DNA from: Tupaia tana
Taxonomy: Eukaryota > Chordata > Mammalia > Scandentia > Tupaiidae
Reading direction: 5' to 3'
DNA: 64,000 nt
NCBI GenBank assembly: GCA_026018925.1
Contig: JAKSZU010000016.1
Span: 29,354,877-29,418,876 of the forward strand
A program made the position numbers and the translations under genes. Shown here piece after piece: positions 22,701 to 34,099 of this stretch (positions are counted from its first letter, which is position 1; every line of letters begins with the position of its first letter). The notes under the pieces are model-generated. The model was given only the letters and a program-made list of their open reading frames with translations, was not told where the DNA came from and did no database searches.

Positions 22701-23620
22701 TGCTCCTGGAGAATGCTGGGGAAACTCTGGGAGACATTGGTGTAGGGAAAGACTTCCTAAAGAAGACCCTCAAAGCAGAGTCCATCGTCCACAAAATAGA
22801 CAAGTGGGATTACATCAGACTAAGAAGTTTCTGCATGGCCAAAGACACAGTAGTTAGTGTGAATCGACAGCCCTCAGAATGGGAAAATATTTTTGTAAAT
22901 GTTGCATCAGATAAGGGACTGATAACCAGAATACACAAGGAACTAAAAAAGGTGTTTGGAAAAAAGACGAGCAACCCTATTAAAAGATGGGAGAAGGAGA
23001 TGAAGAAAACACTCTCTAAAGATGACATACGAATGGCCAAAAGGCATATGAAAAAATGTTCAACCTCCCTCATCGTAAGGGAAATGCAGATAAAAACAAC
23101 AATGAGGTACCACCTAACCCCAGTCAGATTGTCTAATATTAAAAAAACAAAAAATGATAAGTGTTGGCGGGGGTGTGGTGAAAGGGGAACTCTTTTACAT
23201 TGCTGGTGGGAATGTAGATTGGTCCAACCACTGTGGAGAATAATTTGGAGATTCCTCAAAAATCTACAGATAGATCTGCCATATGATCCAGAGATCCCAC
23301 TCCTCGGTATCCAGCCAAAGGACAGAAGAATCCTTCATTGGAAAAGTGCTTGCACATCGATGTTTATTGCGGCACTATTCACAATTGCTAAGTCATGGAA
23401 CCAACCCAGATGCCCCCGTATGGAGGAATGGATTGAAAAACTGTGGCACATATACTCTATGGAATACTACTCAGCCATAAAAACCAACAGAGCCCTGGCT
23501 TTTGACAGAAAGTGGAAGAATATGGAAGATGTACTGCTGAGTGAGGCAAGCCAGGCTATGAAGGAGAGACATTGTATGTCCCCACTTAACATATACCGTT
23601 TGTCTGCATTCTATGTCTGA
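19763..23620 (+). CDS. LINE-1 ORF2 protein, endonuclease and reverse transcriptase
   Basis: 1285 residues, close to human ORF2p (1275), with a four-residue longer N-terminus. It nicks target DNA and reverse-transcribes L1 RNA there. Endonuclease residues are all present: N18, E47, D149 and N151 (GDLNT), D209 (SKIDH), D233 and H234 (SDHDG). A PIP-box-like Q412xxI415xxY418F419 precedes the polymerase. Reverse-transcriptase residues are D604 ([10 protein letters not shown]) and the FADD box at 704-707. The C-terminal Cys-rich motif is C1134-x3-C1138-x7-H1146-x4-C1151. No stops or frameshifts. Because catalytic residues keep one constant offset from human up to the FADD box, I see no indel through that point. 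The same element supplies ORF1 44 bp upstream. Confidence 0.97.
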   Translation: MANLNVGTDPITSIITLNVNGLNSPIKRHRLAEWIKKQKPSICCLQETHLMEKDIHRLKVKGWKKVFHAVGNQKRAGVAILISDKIGFKTKSVQRDKEGHYIIVKGSIDREDITLINIYAPNTGAPKYVKERLLDLKGEIDCNTLIVGDLNTALSPLDRSSRQKIGREIKDLNDTINQLDLTDIYRTFHPKTTRYSFFSPRHGTFSKIDHIIGHKASLCRFRGIETISSIFSDHDGIKLEFNFKRNPQKYLKTWKLNNLLLNDSTITEEIKSEIKRFMEANDNEDTSFHNLWDTAKAVIRGKFIAISAHKRKTEKRLMDHLTSSLRELEKQQQKNPKNYRRKEIIKIRAEINEIENKRTIQKVSESKSWFFERINKIDTPLARLIKKKRERNQVNQICNEAGNITTDIVEIQNIIRGYFEHLYAKKQDNLDEMDKFLDKYNLPRMSQEEIESLNRPITSQEIESVISNLPTKKSPGPDGFTSEFYKTFKEELTPILLKLFLKIQKGESLPNSFYEASVTLILKTDKDRTRKENYRPISLMNIDSKILNKILANRIQQLIQKIIHHDQVGFIPGMQGWFNIRKTINVIHHINRKKDKNHMVISIDAEKAFDKIQHPFMIKTLSKIGIEGPFLNTIKAIYEKPIANIILNGEKLKAFPLNTGTRQGCPLSPLLFNIVLEVLANAIRKEEKIKGIRIGKEEVKLSLFADDMIVYIEDPMVSMEKLLEVIHEFSKVAGYKINIQKSIAFLYTNNRQTEIELKKLIPFTIATKSIRYLGINLTKEVKDLHKENYEKVKKEIENDTKKWKDIPCSWIGRVNIIKMAILPKLIYLFNAMPIKVPDTFFTDLEKTILKFVWNHKRPRIAKALLHKKNGVGGISIPDPKIYYKAVVIKTAWYWHRNRHVDQWNRIESPEISAQTYSQLIFDKGYQSIQWENVSLFSKWCWRNWTSTCRKMNLNPYLSPLTRIKSRWIKDLNLRPQTIKLLLENAGETLGDIGVGKDFLKKTLKAESIVHKIDKWDYIRLRSFCMAKDTVVSVNRQPSEWENIFVNVASDKGLITRIHKELKKVFGKKTSNPIKRWEKEMKKTLSKDDIRMAKRHMKKCSTSLIVREMQIKTTMRYHLTPVRLSNIKKTKNDKCWRGCGERGTLLHCWWECRLVQPLWRIIWRFLKNLQIDLPYDPEIPLLGIQPKDRRILHWKSACTSMFIAALFTIAKSWNQPRCPRMEEWIEKLWHIYSMEYYSAIKTNRALAFDRKWKNMEDVLLSEASQAMKERHCMSPLNIYRLSAFYV

Positions 23621-23899
23621 AACTGATTGACTAACAGTTGAACAAACACAAGAGATAGGTTTGAATGTCAGATGAGGTGTATGTGGAGGAGTGGGGCCCA
23701 ACGAAAGACATTTGGAGAAGGGATACAGAGGTAGAGCATTGACGGGATGGGGAGGTGTGGTGTTATCTGTTGAAGATATTTCGATCAACGGGTCTGGGGA
23801 GAAATGTTCACATATCGAAATGGTCTCATTGTAAGCCAAACAATATGATTGAAAGTATATACAAAAATAAATAAAGTAATTAATAAAAAAAAAAAAAAA
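23621..23899 (+). other. L1 3' UTR and poly(A) tail
   Basis: It contains a G-rich purine stretch around 23680-23760 (for example gggatggggaggtgtggtg), a usual feature of L1 3' UTRs. AATAAA signals lie at about 23866-23875, just before the A tract that ends at 23900. Confidence 0.9.
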
Positions 23900-23916
23900 A
23901 AGAATACAATACGTTG
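23900..23916 (+). repeat. Target-site duplication, right copy
   Basis: Identical to 17100-17116. Confidence 0.95.
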
Positions 23917-24420
23917 TTATTAACTACAATCACCGTGTTGTACAATTACGTCCTTGGATTGATTTCTCCTGTCTCATCCTTTGACCAGTGTTCCCCAGCC
24001 CCCTTCGCCAACCCCTAATCATCTAGTAGCCATCATTTCACTCTTTGTTTGTATGAGATAGCCTTTTTCAGATTGCACATATAAGTGGGATCATACAGTA
24101 TTTGCCTTTCTATGCTTGGGTTCTTTTACTGAGCATAATATCCTCTTGGTTTACCCATGTTATTGCCTGTGACAAGATATCCTTCTTTTTAAAGACTGAA
24201 TACCATTTTATTGTGTATTTATACTACATTTCTGTTATGTATTCATCCATGGACTGACATTTAGGTTGACTTCATCTTGGGTACTGAGAGTAATATAAAC
24301 ATGGGAGTGCAGGTATCTCTTTGACATATGATTTCCTACTTTAGGATATACTTCTGGTGGTGGAATTGCTGGATTGTATGGTAGTTTTGTTTTAGCTGGA
24401 AGCTTTTAAATCACAAAATC
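23917..24420 (-). repeat. Old L1 3' end, right part
   Basis: Continues the element at 16835-17099. The reverse complement contains the usual L1 3' UTR phrase around 'gttgtacaattacg' and then a diverged ORF2 tail. Confidence 0.7.
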
Positions 24421-24544
24421 TAGGACACCCTGCAGTTTAACTTGAAATAGAATCTCTGTAGCACCCGAGTATCAGTAATCTTTGAAATTTTCAGTTGATG
24501 CTAATGTGCGGGGTGGGCTCACCACTGCCCTACATGGATTTCTT

Positions 24545-24806
24545 CTTTCCTTTTTTTGGGAGACGTTTTTTGCTATAGTGTGTGTGCACTCACCAGAAAG
24601 ACAGAGAGAGACAGAGAGACAGAAAGCAAGAACTCACCCCCCAGGGGGGATGGCCACACTGCAATCCCTTCTCCATTCTCTTCTTGGGATCTTGGGCACG
24701 CATGCACACTTGCCGGGCGTAAGTTTAAGCCACCAGGTCTGGGACTTGAACCCTGGTCGACTACATGGGAGTCCAGCGACATAGCCATTATGCCAACTGC
24801 TGGTCC
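24545..24806 (-). mobile_element. Family-A SINE with target-site duplication
   Basis: Flanked by ctgccctacatggatttctt (24525-24544) and ctgccctgcctggatttctt (24807-24826), 18 of 20 bases identical. Most of the SINE is well preserved. Confidence 0.9.
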
Positions 24807-24826
24807 CTGCCCTGCCTGGATTTCTT

Positions 24827-25330
24827 AACTGACTACCATGAAGAGACAAGATGAGGGCTGGCTGTTACTCAAACTTAAGCCAAGTATATATGGAAGTTTT
24901 ACAAATCTTAATTTTCTATTAGATATGAAGCCTTCATAATGATTCCAAAATGCAAATACAGTGAATTTGATGTGAAGAACTTCAAAGTATATAATTAAGC
25001 ACTTTCATAGTGTTTTTGATTGTCATTAAGCATGTTCAGGTATAGGTATTCATGGATCTGGATCCATACCCACCTATATGAATATGACAGTAGATGGAAG
25101 AGAATGGGAAGAGCCCACACTCTATCAGTCTTTAATACAGGGGAGATGAATTAAAGAGTATTTAGCTAAATATTCAAAACCTTCTAATCTGTGGAAACAT
25201 TGTCCAAAAGGCAGTAAGTTTGAGATCGTGGCTCCAGTTCTTAAGTTGCTTGAGACTAGCTCTGCTGGAGACTAAAAAGACTGTTGCTTAGAACTTCAAC
25301 TGCAGGACATGGAAGTCTTCTGGGAATAAT
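24827..25330. other. No recognised feature
   Basis: Nothing recognisable. Confidence 0.4.
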
Positions 25331-25331
25331 A

Positions 25332-25868
25332 CTGTACTAGTTTCCTGGGGTGGCCCTAACACAATACTTTAAAAATAGGTACTTATTGTCCAATAGTTTT
25401 GGAGGCTAGAAGTTTGAGATTAAAGTGTCAGTAGGATTGATTCCTTTTCAGGACTGTGAGGGGTAATCCATGCCTCTCTCCTAGTTTCTAGTAGCCTTGT
25501 AAAAGGCCATCTTCTTCATGTGTCTTCACATTGTCTTCTCTCAGTACATACCTGTACCCGTACCGGTCTCTGTGCCCAAATTTCCCTCTTTTATAAGCAC
25601 CCGTACTATCAGATTAGGTTTTGGACATACACTGGTTTACACTAACAGTCTTCCTGGTGCTCCAGCTTCTAGATGGTAGATGTTGGAACTTCTCAGTAAA
25701 GCATATGTAAACCAATGTCTCATTATCAATCTCTTCCTATATCTATATCTATGTCTATGCACACACACGCACACGCACACACACACACTACTCACACATA
25801 CACATGAGAGAAAAAAAAACATACACACAAATGGTTTCTGTTTCTCTGGAGAACCCAAATAATACAGA
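25332..25868 (+). repeat. Solitary ERVL/MLT2-like LTR
   Basis: It begins 'tgtactagtttcctgggg' and ends 'ctctggagaacccaaataat', both characteristic of this ancient mammalian LTR group as I know it. The interior has 'ttggaggctagaagtttgag' and 'ccatgcctctctcctag'. A (CA)n run lies at 25759-25790. No coding sequence. The subfamily name is not certain. Confidence 0.55.
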
Positions 25869-26214
25869 TAACAAAAACTGCCTTTTTTGAGATACGGCAT
25901 TTAATTTTTACGAAGCACTTTCTTTGCAGAGTTATTTGCTTTCATAGTTTTTCTGCGATGATCCAAGAAGAATAGAATGTTTTATCAGCAAGGAATGTTG
26001 ATTTTTGAAACCTACTGAGCTCCAAGTGCAGTAGTTACTAAAGCCTGTAGTAAGCCTGACTTACCACCCATTGATGTGTTGACTAATTAGTGCAGTGTGA
26101 ACCTGTTTCTGGAGTTTGAAGAATGGTGTCATGTATACATCCTTACAAATAGCAAACACTAGTTCTCAAAGAGCACCTCGGTTTCAGAAATGTTTCCCCC
26201 TGTTACCAAACCAC
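25869..26214. other. No recognised feature
   Basis: Nothing recognisable. Confidence 0.4.
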
Positions 26215-26325
26215 TGTTTTGGATAAGAATGGGAAGAGAACACCGAAGTTCACCAAGATGTACAGCTAATCTGGCAATAGCAAGAAGCATGGATATCTAG
26301 GCTCTCCTGAATCATGCCCAAGATA
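26215..26325 (-). repeat. Possible MIR fragment
   Basis: A diverged stretch with 'tgtacagctaatctggcaat' followed by 'ggctctcctgaatcatgccc' fits a MIR in reverse. Confidence 0.4.
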
Positions 26326-26451
26326 AGTGTCCCTGAGAAACATTTATACTTAGTTTTGGCAGCTATTTATATGCACAGAATTTGGATGAGACTGGGAAAC
26401 TCCACACAATGGTCATTTGGCTTAGACTTTATATTAAAACAAAATAACCAT

Positions 26452-26712
26452 GTCCAACAGATGGTGCAGTAGTTAAGGTACTGGATCCCACATTGCCAAT
26501 TCTGTGGTTCGAGTCCTTAACCCAGCAGCTTAAAAATCATGCAAGGCACTTAGAATGTGAGTACGAAATACTGAAAGAAGAATGGAGAAGAGGGGACTGT
26601 GATGTGGCCACCCTCTCTGAGGGGTCATTTCTCACTTTTCTTGTCTCTCTCTATCTGTCTCTCTGACAAGCACACATGCCCTATAGCAAAAATCTAAAAT
26701 AAGTAACTAAAT
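26452..26712 (+). repeat. Family-A SINE, older subtype
   Basis: The head has the GTAGTTAAGGTACTGG form and a B box ggttcgagtcc. The tail is a mixed AAAT run. Confidence 0.8.
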
Positions 26713-26753
26713 AAAAAGAACCAGAGTATTCAGGTCATATCAGATGTCCACAT

Positions 26754-26884
26754 ATGTGGGCATATTAAAAGTTTATGGAAAAATGGGATTAAAGTATGAG
26801 TTTGGTTTTGTGCAATTAAAAAAAATATGCATTCTTTTTTCATAATATACATTTTTCATGAACTTTCTAAAGACTCTTCGTATA
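26754..26884. mobile_element. Mariner-like MITE (Hsmar2-like), copy 1
   Basis: Its ends are inverted repeats: 'attaaaagtttatggaaaaa' and, in reverse complement, 'tctttagaaagttcatgaaa'. The interior is the reverse complement of the copy at 52158-52298. Confidence 0.6.
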
Positions 26885-27227
26885 TGATTGAAAACGTACT
26901 TTCCTCAAAGGAAATGTGGAGTAGTTCTCTCCTCTGAGTAAGAACAAAACCAAACCACATTACCCTCTACTATCAGAAATATCAGAAGTAAGGTTGGACA
27001 GAAAGTTTTTTGAATCCACTCTTTTCTCACTCTCTTCCCATGTTACCTGAAACTCTCCCCTTGAATACCTTTAACTCCCAGGCCAGACCAAACTGTTCCA
27101 CAGTGATGCCCATATATGGGTTTTGGGAGAGAAATCAGGCCATAAAAAATTTAGTTTTCTTAAATAGCTTTCAGGACATTGAGTCTATTTTGTGGAAAAA
27201 GAAATTAAGGTATGGAAGGAGAATTTA

Positions 27228-27400
27228 GATCAGTGATGCTGAATATGAATTGCACTTTAGAATTTCTTGGGGAAATGTTTTAAAAATACCTGTGTCTGGG
27301 CCTCATCCCAGAATATTTGAATTCAAATCTCTTGAGATGAGGCCATGAGCATCTGCTTACAAAAAAATCTCCTTAGATGAATATTATGACGATGGACGTA
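27228..27400. repeat. MER5A-like hAT fossil
   Basis: The order 'cagtgatgctgaatatgaat', 'ttaaaaatacctgtgtctgg' and 'gcctcatcccagaat' fits a MER5A-type non-autonomous hAT element. Confidence 0.6.
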
Positions 27401-27937
27401 TGAGAACCTTCGAGGTAACTGTTCACAATTATTTGGTTTGCCACCGGCAGAGGTGGGACCGATGTTTGATAACAGAAACTTCATTTCGCACAAAGTGAGG
27501 GGGGCAGGCAGGGCTGAGGAAAAGGAAAAAAGAAAGAGAGGAAAAAAAGAGCAAATCACAGAAGGAAGGATAACAGGGAAGTTTAAGAAACGTAGCATGA
27601 GAGGGGCCCTAGAATAAAGGAATCTGTAGCTTCTCAAATTAGTACCTGGCTCGAGCCGGATTTTACATTTGCAGAGTGCATGTCCCTCAGTTTCAGTCCT
27701 CACTCCACCCTACTCAAATGCTGCAGTTGCTTAACTGTGTAGAAAAGACTATGGCAGACAAAGGAGAACAAAACTAGCTTGAAATTGCTGGCTCCTAAAT
27801 TTTCAACCTATCCTGTTAACTTAATCTACTGTAAGAAGCTTCAAACGAACATAGTTTGTGAACTGTAATCCATTATATAAACAGAAATCATGGAGTGATG
27901 ATACACTGTAGAAAGATGGAAGAAGACCAATGACAGG
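27401..27937. other. No recognised feature
   Basis: A GA-rich patch at about 27510-27570 and nothing else. Confidence 0.4.
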
Positions 27938-28195
27938 ATTTGGAGATGGTGTAACAGTTAAGTAGCTGAACTACTTGGACTCCTACATGACTAACTGTGG
28001 TTCTAGTCCCAGATTGGTGGCCTGAAAATTACGGCAAACTCATGTATGTACATGCCCAAGATTCCAGGAGGAGAATGGAGGAGAAAGGACTGTGGCAAGG
28101 CCATCTCCCCAGGGGGTGATTTCTCACTTTCCCTCTGTCTCTTTCTCTCTCTCCAGTGAGTGCACACACCCTAAGGCAAAAACTTCTACAATAAA
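27938..28195 (+). repeat. Family-A SINE
   Basis: A sense copy with a degraded head, a clear 'gaggagaatggaggagaaagg' body and the CT block. Confidence 0.75.
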
Positions 28196-28279
28196 GACAA
28201 ATGACAAAGGAGTGACTCATATTTGGCCAAATGCACACTACCCATAAGTTCTTAAGTTAGTAAATACAGCATTGATGTA

Positions 28280-29030
28280 GGCAAGAGATAAGAGGGGATC
28301 TGAATCGAGGCAGTTATGGGAGGAGAGGAGCCTAGGGTGGACAGAAAGAGGTTACCCTGGTAGAATGAGACCAAACCGAGTGATCTGATGTTGAGAAAGA
28401 AGGAACGAGAGGAAAGAGGTATGTTATCTAGGATTCTAGCTCGGGCAACTTGTTAGATGTGGTGGTAATTTTAAGACTAGAAGCACAGAAGGACTACTTT
28501 GGAGGGATGATTATGAATTCGGTTTGGGACATGCTGGATTTGTACTACCTGGGAACATCCACAGGGGCGAGCTGTATACATACGCCCAGGGCTTGTGAAA
28601 GAGATCTGGGCTGAAGCTACAACGTGGGGATCACTAGTGTGAAGATGTATATGAAATCTGTGGAATAGGAGAGATTTTCCTGTTTTGACTGGCATCTAAA
28701 GAAATCAATACTGAGGAATACCAACTACTAAAAGTAAACGGAGAAGGGATGCCCACAAAAGAGACTAAGGAATCGGGAAATGGGTAAATGCATTAAAATG
28801 AAAAGAAACAGATATGGAACTCAAGGAAAGAGAAAATTGTAAGAAAAAGGAATTAGACAACTTGGTCATATGGATAGAGGGACGTAAGGAGAATGTAGTG
28901 GCCTTAGCCTCAAGAAGGATGTGTTGACCTTTGCTAGGTTATTGTCGGAAGAGTGATGGCAGGAAAACCAGATGGCAGCTGGCCAAAGAGTGGATGAGAT
29001 ACTTACTATTCTTCATTGGGTCCTTCCACT
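28280..29030 (-). repeat. L2 fragment in reverse
   Basis: 'gggcaacttgttagatg', 'attcggtttgggacatgctgg' and 'gggaacatccacaggggcga' match my memory of the reverse complement of the L2 ORF region. Confidence 0.5.
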
Positions 29031-29059
29031 CTGCCATAGAGAATAGGAGGGCACCTTTG

Positions 29060-29275
29060 AGAGTTGCTGCAGTCACACAGTAGGCCCAGGTTCAGATCCC
29101 GAGTCAACCTGAACATTTCAGTTGCTTTTTGGGTGCCTGTGATCCTGGTTGGCTGGGAGGCTGGGTGGAAGGGGAAGATCATCTGGCAAGACCATGTTGG
29201 GGATACTTGTCTCTCTCCCTCTCATTCATGAAATAATAAATAAGTAAACTTAAAAAAAAAAAAAAAAGAAAAAAG
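29060..29275 (+). repeat. Family-B SINE
   Basis: Body 'gatcctggttggctgggagg', CT block and poly(A) tail. The family-A copy at 29286 follows its tail. Confidence 0.7.
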
Positions 29276-29285
29276 AAAAAAACAA

Positions 29286-29545
29286 GGGACCCGCAGATGG
29301 CGTAATGGTTTTGTCACTGGATTCCCATGTAGTCGACTCTGGTTCAAGTCCCAGACCTGGCGGCTTAAAACTCACACCAGGCATGTGTACGTGCGTGCCT
29401 AAAATCCTGAGAGGAGAATAGAGGAGAAGGGATTGAGGCATGGTTTATCCCCCTGGGGGACACTTTCTGTCTCTCTGTCTCTCTCTGTCTTTCTGGCTAG
29501 TGCACATGCCCTATAGCAAAAATCTCTCTTAAAAAAATGAAAACA
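29286..29545 (+). repeat. Family-A SINE
   Basis: Begins 'gggacccgcagatggcgtaa' and ends 'ccctatagcaaaaatctctc'. It sits immediately after the A tail of the previous SINE, a common landing site. Confidence 0.8.
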
Positions 29546-29584
29546 AAACCAAAAACTTATAATTAGTTTGCCATCTTCTATTGA

Positions 29585-29965
29585 TTTTTTAGAATGAATC
29601 AGAACTCCCCACAGTAACTTAGAAGGTCCTCAGGATCCATCTCTTGCCTCTCTATTTGACGCCATTTCTCCTGGCTTTCTTCTTGGATGGCCCCTATAGC
29701 CTTAAGGGCTTCCTTTCTGTTCCTCACATATACAAAGCTCATGCCTATTTCAGACCTTCACATTTGCTGTTCCTTTCTCCAGGTATTTCAAATCCCATCT
29801 CTTCACAGTCCAGGTTTTAAATCAAAAATCACTTTCCCTGAGATGCCTTCCCTGAGCAATCAGGAGAAAAGATCCTCGCTGCCCCGAATCCACTTGTCAC
29901 ACTCCTACCACTTTTTACCTTCTTCATAGTGTGTATCCATTCTCTACATTTATGTATCCATCCAT
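29585..29965 (+). repeat. L2 fragment, part 1
   Basis: Reads 'cagaccttcacatttgctgt' and 'ccctgagatgccttccctga', typical of the L2 3' region. It resumes after the SINE at 29985. Confidence 0.65.
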
Positions 29966-29984
29966 TCATTTGTCTGTTTCTTTC

Positions 29985-30243
29985 TTTTTTTTTGAGGTGT
30001 TTTTGCTATAGGGCACATGCACTCGCCAGAAAGACAGAGAGAGACAGAGAGACAGAAAGCGAGAAATCACCCCCCCGGGGGGATGGCCACGCTGCAATCC
30101 CTTCTCTTCCATTCTCCTCTCGGGATCTTGGGCATGCACGCACATGTGCCCAGTGTGAGTTTTAGCCACCGGGTCCGAGATTTGAACCACGGTCAACTAC
30201 ATGGGAGTCCAGTGACATAGCCATTACACTAACTGCTGGTCCT
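29985..30243 (-). mobile_element. Family-A SINE inserted in L2
   Basis: An antisense copy with a well preserved head (tgacatagccattacactaa in reverse) and body. It splits the L2 at 29585-30360. Confidence 0.8.
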
Positions 30244-30245
30244 GA

Positions 30246-30360
30246 TTTGTCTATGTTTTCTATATGTTTCCTTCTCACAGATGCAGGCTCCTTGAAGTCA
30301 GGGACCCCATTGTTGAAACTGCATTTCTAGCACCAACAACAGTGCTAAGTAAACATTCAA
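30246..30360 (+). repeat. L2 fragment, part 2 (3' end)
   Basis: 'ctccttgaagtcagggacccc' and 'gtgctaagtaaacattcaaaa' fit the L2 3' terminus. Confidence 0.6.
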
Positions 30361-31282
30361 AATGTTTCTTGGCCAATCTGAAAGTGGAAGCTGCACGTAC
30401 AGAAAATCCTTTTACAAAGTTGTCACGCAGTGTTAAGGGCCTAGTTTAGGTCTAGGACTACAAACTGTAGAAACAACGATCCTGACTAATTCTCCCCATG
30501 AGTAGGAACATGGGGCACGTGGAGCTGAACTGGAGCTCTAGTCTTGTTGTGGACACTGGGAGGATAATGATGGGAAGATAGGTAGGAGGGTCTATGGGAC
30601 AGGAAATGAAGCAGGAACATTCCTAGGGGAAAGGTCAAAGTCAAAGGACTGAGGAGTCCTAGAACTATGGAGGGGAGCGGGGGCTTTGTAAAAAACACCT
30701 CCACAGTTTGCAGTTTAGTTGGTGTAGAGTATTAGCAGTGTTAGAAACATCCCCCAGGAAATTCTCATAGACAGCCGGGGTTGGAAAACCACTGAAGTCA
30801 AGGAACAGATGTTGGCAGATAAACCAAGTCCGAGCTCAGCAGGCTTGTCAAACAGCAAGCCTCAGGTTTTCCCAATGGCTGGTTTTTCCTGATGCAACAA
30901 GCTAAGCTTTAAATCAAAGGAATAAGCCCATCTCCATATAATAAATGCCTATAGGAATTTTGAACGTCATAATTAAATCAAACCACCACAAATAATGTTG
31001 AAGCCTGAGCCACAAAATGAAGCCAACGGCTTTCATTTGAAGTGCTTTGGTTTGAAAAGTTACAGGAGCATGTTTCACTTTCAGTTTTTTATCTTTATTT
31101 GTCTATGCATCAATGCCTAAAGTGATGGGATCTTTTGAGACTTACCCAAGCGTATATGACACAGCAAGCCCCCTAAATAGTCTGAAGCAGTGGGTGAATA
31201 TAAAAGGTGGGATGTTACTTTTCCTTCCCTTATGTCAAAGTCCTAGGAAATTGACACCCTATTTGTGTTTAAAGAGATGTCC
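30361..31282. other. No gene; one possible MER5-like scrap
   Basis: At 30745-30805 the phrase 'ccccaggaaattctcataga' then 'ggttggaaaaccact' resembles a MER5A end. The rest is unrecognised. Confidence 0.35.
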
Positions 31283-31556
31283 TGGGGTCAGCAGGTGGCG
31301 TGGTGGTTAAGGCACTGAACTCTCACATGGGCAACCGCAGTTCAAGTCCTGGACCCAGTGACTTGAAAATCATAGCGGTGCATGTGCATGCACGTCCAAA
31401 ATCTCAAGAGAAGAATAGAAGAGAAGGGATTGCAGTGTGGCCACCCCTCCTGGGGGATGATTTCTTGCTTTCCTCCTCTGTCTCTCTCTCTCCAGTGAGG
31501 ACATGTGCCTTATGGCAAAAACAAAACAAAACAAAAACAAAACTTAAAAAACAAAC

Positions 31557-31595
<39 letters not shown>
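31283..31595 (+). repeat. Family-A SINE with (GA)n tail
   Basis: The older GTGGTTAAGGCACTG head subtype. The A-rich tail passes into (GA)n at 31564-31591. Confidence 0.8.
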
Positions 31596-32379
31596 ATATA
31601 TTTGAACACCAAGTGGCTAATCCTGTTTACTGAATAAATGCTTAATCAGCATGTCAGACAGTTTAACTACCTTATGCTATCTTCCCCACTCAAATTCGAT
31701 AAAATAAATTGTTAAAGGTATACATTTTAATGACATATTTTCATGCACTAAATTTTCTTCTACCGTATAAAAATTAGAAGCAACATTTCTCTGGCCTAGA
31801 GCTAACTTTTATGACTCCCTTGACACTCTCTCTCTCTCTCTCTTTTTTTTAATCTTGATTTTTTAAGATGTTCAAATAAGTGAGTTTTCTTTTGACTTGA
31901 CACATTTTCACATATGTTGCCTTGATCTTTCGCATTTTTTAATCCATATGGGAGTCTTCCTAGGAAATAAAGGATCTGTGTTTAATTATCTCATGGGGAC
32001 AATTTAAAGGGAAATCCAGAGCTTCTTCTCTATAGATCTGCCTTAAGGAGGAATCAGAAGCAATGGTGAGTTTACAGTTTTTGGCTGTGGATAGAGATTT
32101 CTCACAGTTCCCTCTGTGAGAGCACTAAGCCCACCTGTTCACTTGGGTACATACCAAAGTCATTGATTCAGACTCTAATTTGCGAACATCCAGACTGGGA
32201 CTAGGCTGAAGTATAAGGTGTGTTTATTGCCAAGGTTTGCATAGCAAATTAATTAATTACAAAAGAGAAAAGAGGAAGTATTTGAATCAAGATCAAATTA
32301 TCTTCATATAATTTTAAACACTTAAAAAAGTATTCATACATATTAAAAAATTTAAAGCTCATTTTTAAAAAAATGTAGA
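31596..32379. other. No recognised feature
   Basis: A CT microsatellite at about 31828-31844; otherwise nothing. Confidence 0.4.
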
Positions 32380-32520
32380 CTCACAACTATATTTTACAGA
32401 TAAAATCATATTCTGATAGCTCAAAAATTTTACCCAAATCATGTAGCTGGATAGTGGCAAAATTAAGATTTTAAGGTAAGTTTTCAGATTCCCTACTATG
32501 CAAAGCTACTCTCCAAACTC
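32380..32520 (-). repeat. MIR SINE fossil
   Basis: 'attttacagataaaatcata' followed by 'atcatgtagctggatagtgg' is the reverse complement of the MIR core. Confidence 0.6.
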
Positions 32521-33499
32521 TTTATTAAAAAGACCCTTTGAAAACTCCTATGTAGTTTCAGTTGTTTTTGTTCTTGAATAGGAATAGAATAATACTTCTG
32601 GTAAGATACATTCTACAAGTTAGACCTTTTCCCTTTTTCAGGTGCAAGTGACTGAAATCAATATTGTCGATTCCCATAACTGGGGATACTGTGGCTGTGT
32701 GTAGGATTGAGGGGAGCACTTCAGGAAACAATCAGGAACAGAGGTTCATATCATTTTTGCTTATCTCCCTATGCTCGGGCTTCATTTGGTCGACAGACTC
32801 CTATGAACATCTAGGAAGATGGCACCAGTGGCCTGAGATTTAAACCACATTGGCAATATCACTGAACTGTGGCTTCCAAATGTATTTTTGAATCTTAGCT
32901 TGACCCAGCTGAGGTCATGTGCCTCACTGTGTCCCAAGGATAAAGGCACGGAGGTTGCCTAGGGTTATTACAAAGTGGGTCAGGAGTGGGTACAAACCAG
33001 AAGGTGAGGATAGAAACGCTTCATGGAGAGACAAAGGCAGTAACTGCCATAGTCAATTACATATAGAAGTTACTAATTAGAGGAGCTGGAGGAAGGTTCA
33101 TCTACTTCTTATTTCTCGTTCATTGATCTGTCTTTTTAATACAATTATTTGCAGAAATTCAGATGCCTAAGAGATCATCTCAGACTTACTGAATTTCTTG
33201 GAGTGAAGGCCGGGGGAGGCTTAGTATTCATTACTGTTATATCCCTCAAGAAGAACTACTATTTTAAGTCTTTTATCACAGGAGTCTGTTTTTATGTGAT
33301 GGACAACATATTAAGCATTCATCTCCTATTAATGTCTTACCCTGAATTAGGTCAACAGATTAGGTGAATTCATTTAGCTGGATTTCAAAAGCATAAGCTA
33401 TAGAACAATACAACTTGATGAAGAAGAAAAGAGTAATTGTAGTGACTGACACTAAGAGGTCCTGGGGCAGGGTGTGTGAAGGCGAGGGGTTCTGTGCAG
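32521..33499. other. No recognised feature
   Basis: Nothing recognisable on either strand. Confidence 0.4.
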
Positions 33500-34030
33500 T
33501 TAAGAATCATCTGCACCTTATACTCCAAATTATGTCCCTGACCTACTATGTCAGCTCTTTCACATCCTCATTCCTAAGACAAGTTCCCTCTAGATTCACA
33601 CTTCTGGTTCATATTCCTTAGTTGGCTCTAAATTCACACTGGCATGGACTCTTTCCCTTCAGCCTGGAATACACAGCTACAATCACTCTGTAATCTCATT
33701 CTTCTAGTGCCCCCACTCAAATAGACTGCAGGTCATTCTGAAAGGAGGGAGAAATGCAGGAAAAGGGATTGCTGTGTGACCATCCCTCCTAGGGGGTATT
33801 TTCTCTCTTCCCTCTCCCTCCCCTCTTATGTGAGCATGCACCCTGTAGCAAATTTAAAAAAAAACAATAACAAAAAATCTTGGTTGGTCCTTCAGACTAA
33901 GAGAGATGCCCCCCTTGCATATGGTCTCTCTTGATAGACTATGAGTTTTTCAGGGCACGAACCACAATTCCATGTGTTATACTTTTATTCTATAACACAA
34001 AGTCAAGCTCATCTATTGTACTGAGCTGAC
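33500..34030 (+). repeat. L2 fragment split by a SINE
   Basis: The left part (33500-33735) and the right part (33940-34030, 'gactatgagtttttcagggc') flank a SINE. Confidence 0.5.
33738..33885 (+). repeat. 5'-truncated family-A SINE
   Basis: Only the second half is present: 'gaaaagggattgctgtgtga', the CT block and the 'ccctgtagcaaattta' end. Confidence 0.7.
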
Positions 34031-34099
34031 AGATGTCTTGGGAAGACAATCTCAAAAGGATGAAGAGAATATGGAAAAAAGTTGGATGGGATAAAAAGG

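Larger units (their letters stand above)
17117..23899 (+). mobile_element. Full-length LINE-1 with monomeric promoter and intact ORFs
   Basis: A 6.8-kb non-LTR retrotransposon. In order: eleven 129-bp monomers (17116-18534), a unique leader (18535-18758), ORF1 (18759-19718), a 44-bp gap, ORF2 (19763-23620), a 3' UTR and a 17-base A tail. Its 17-bp target-site duplication is perfect and neither ORF has a stop or frameshift. The nick site implied on the minus strand is TTCTT/GAAAA, a variant of the L1 endonuclease consensus. Full length, intact frames, near-identical monomers and identical duplications all mean recent insertion. Whether it still moves cannot be told from sequence alone. Confidence 0.97.
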
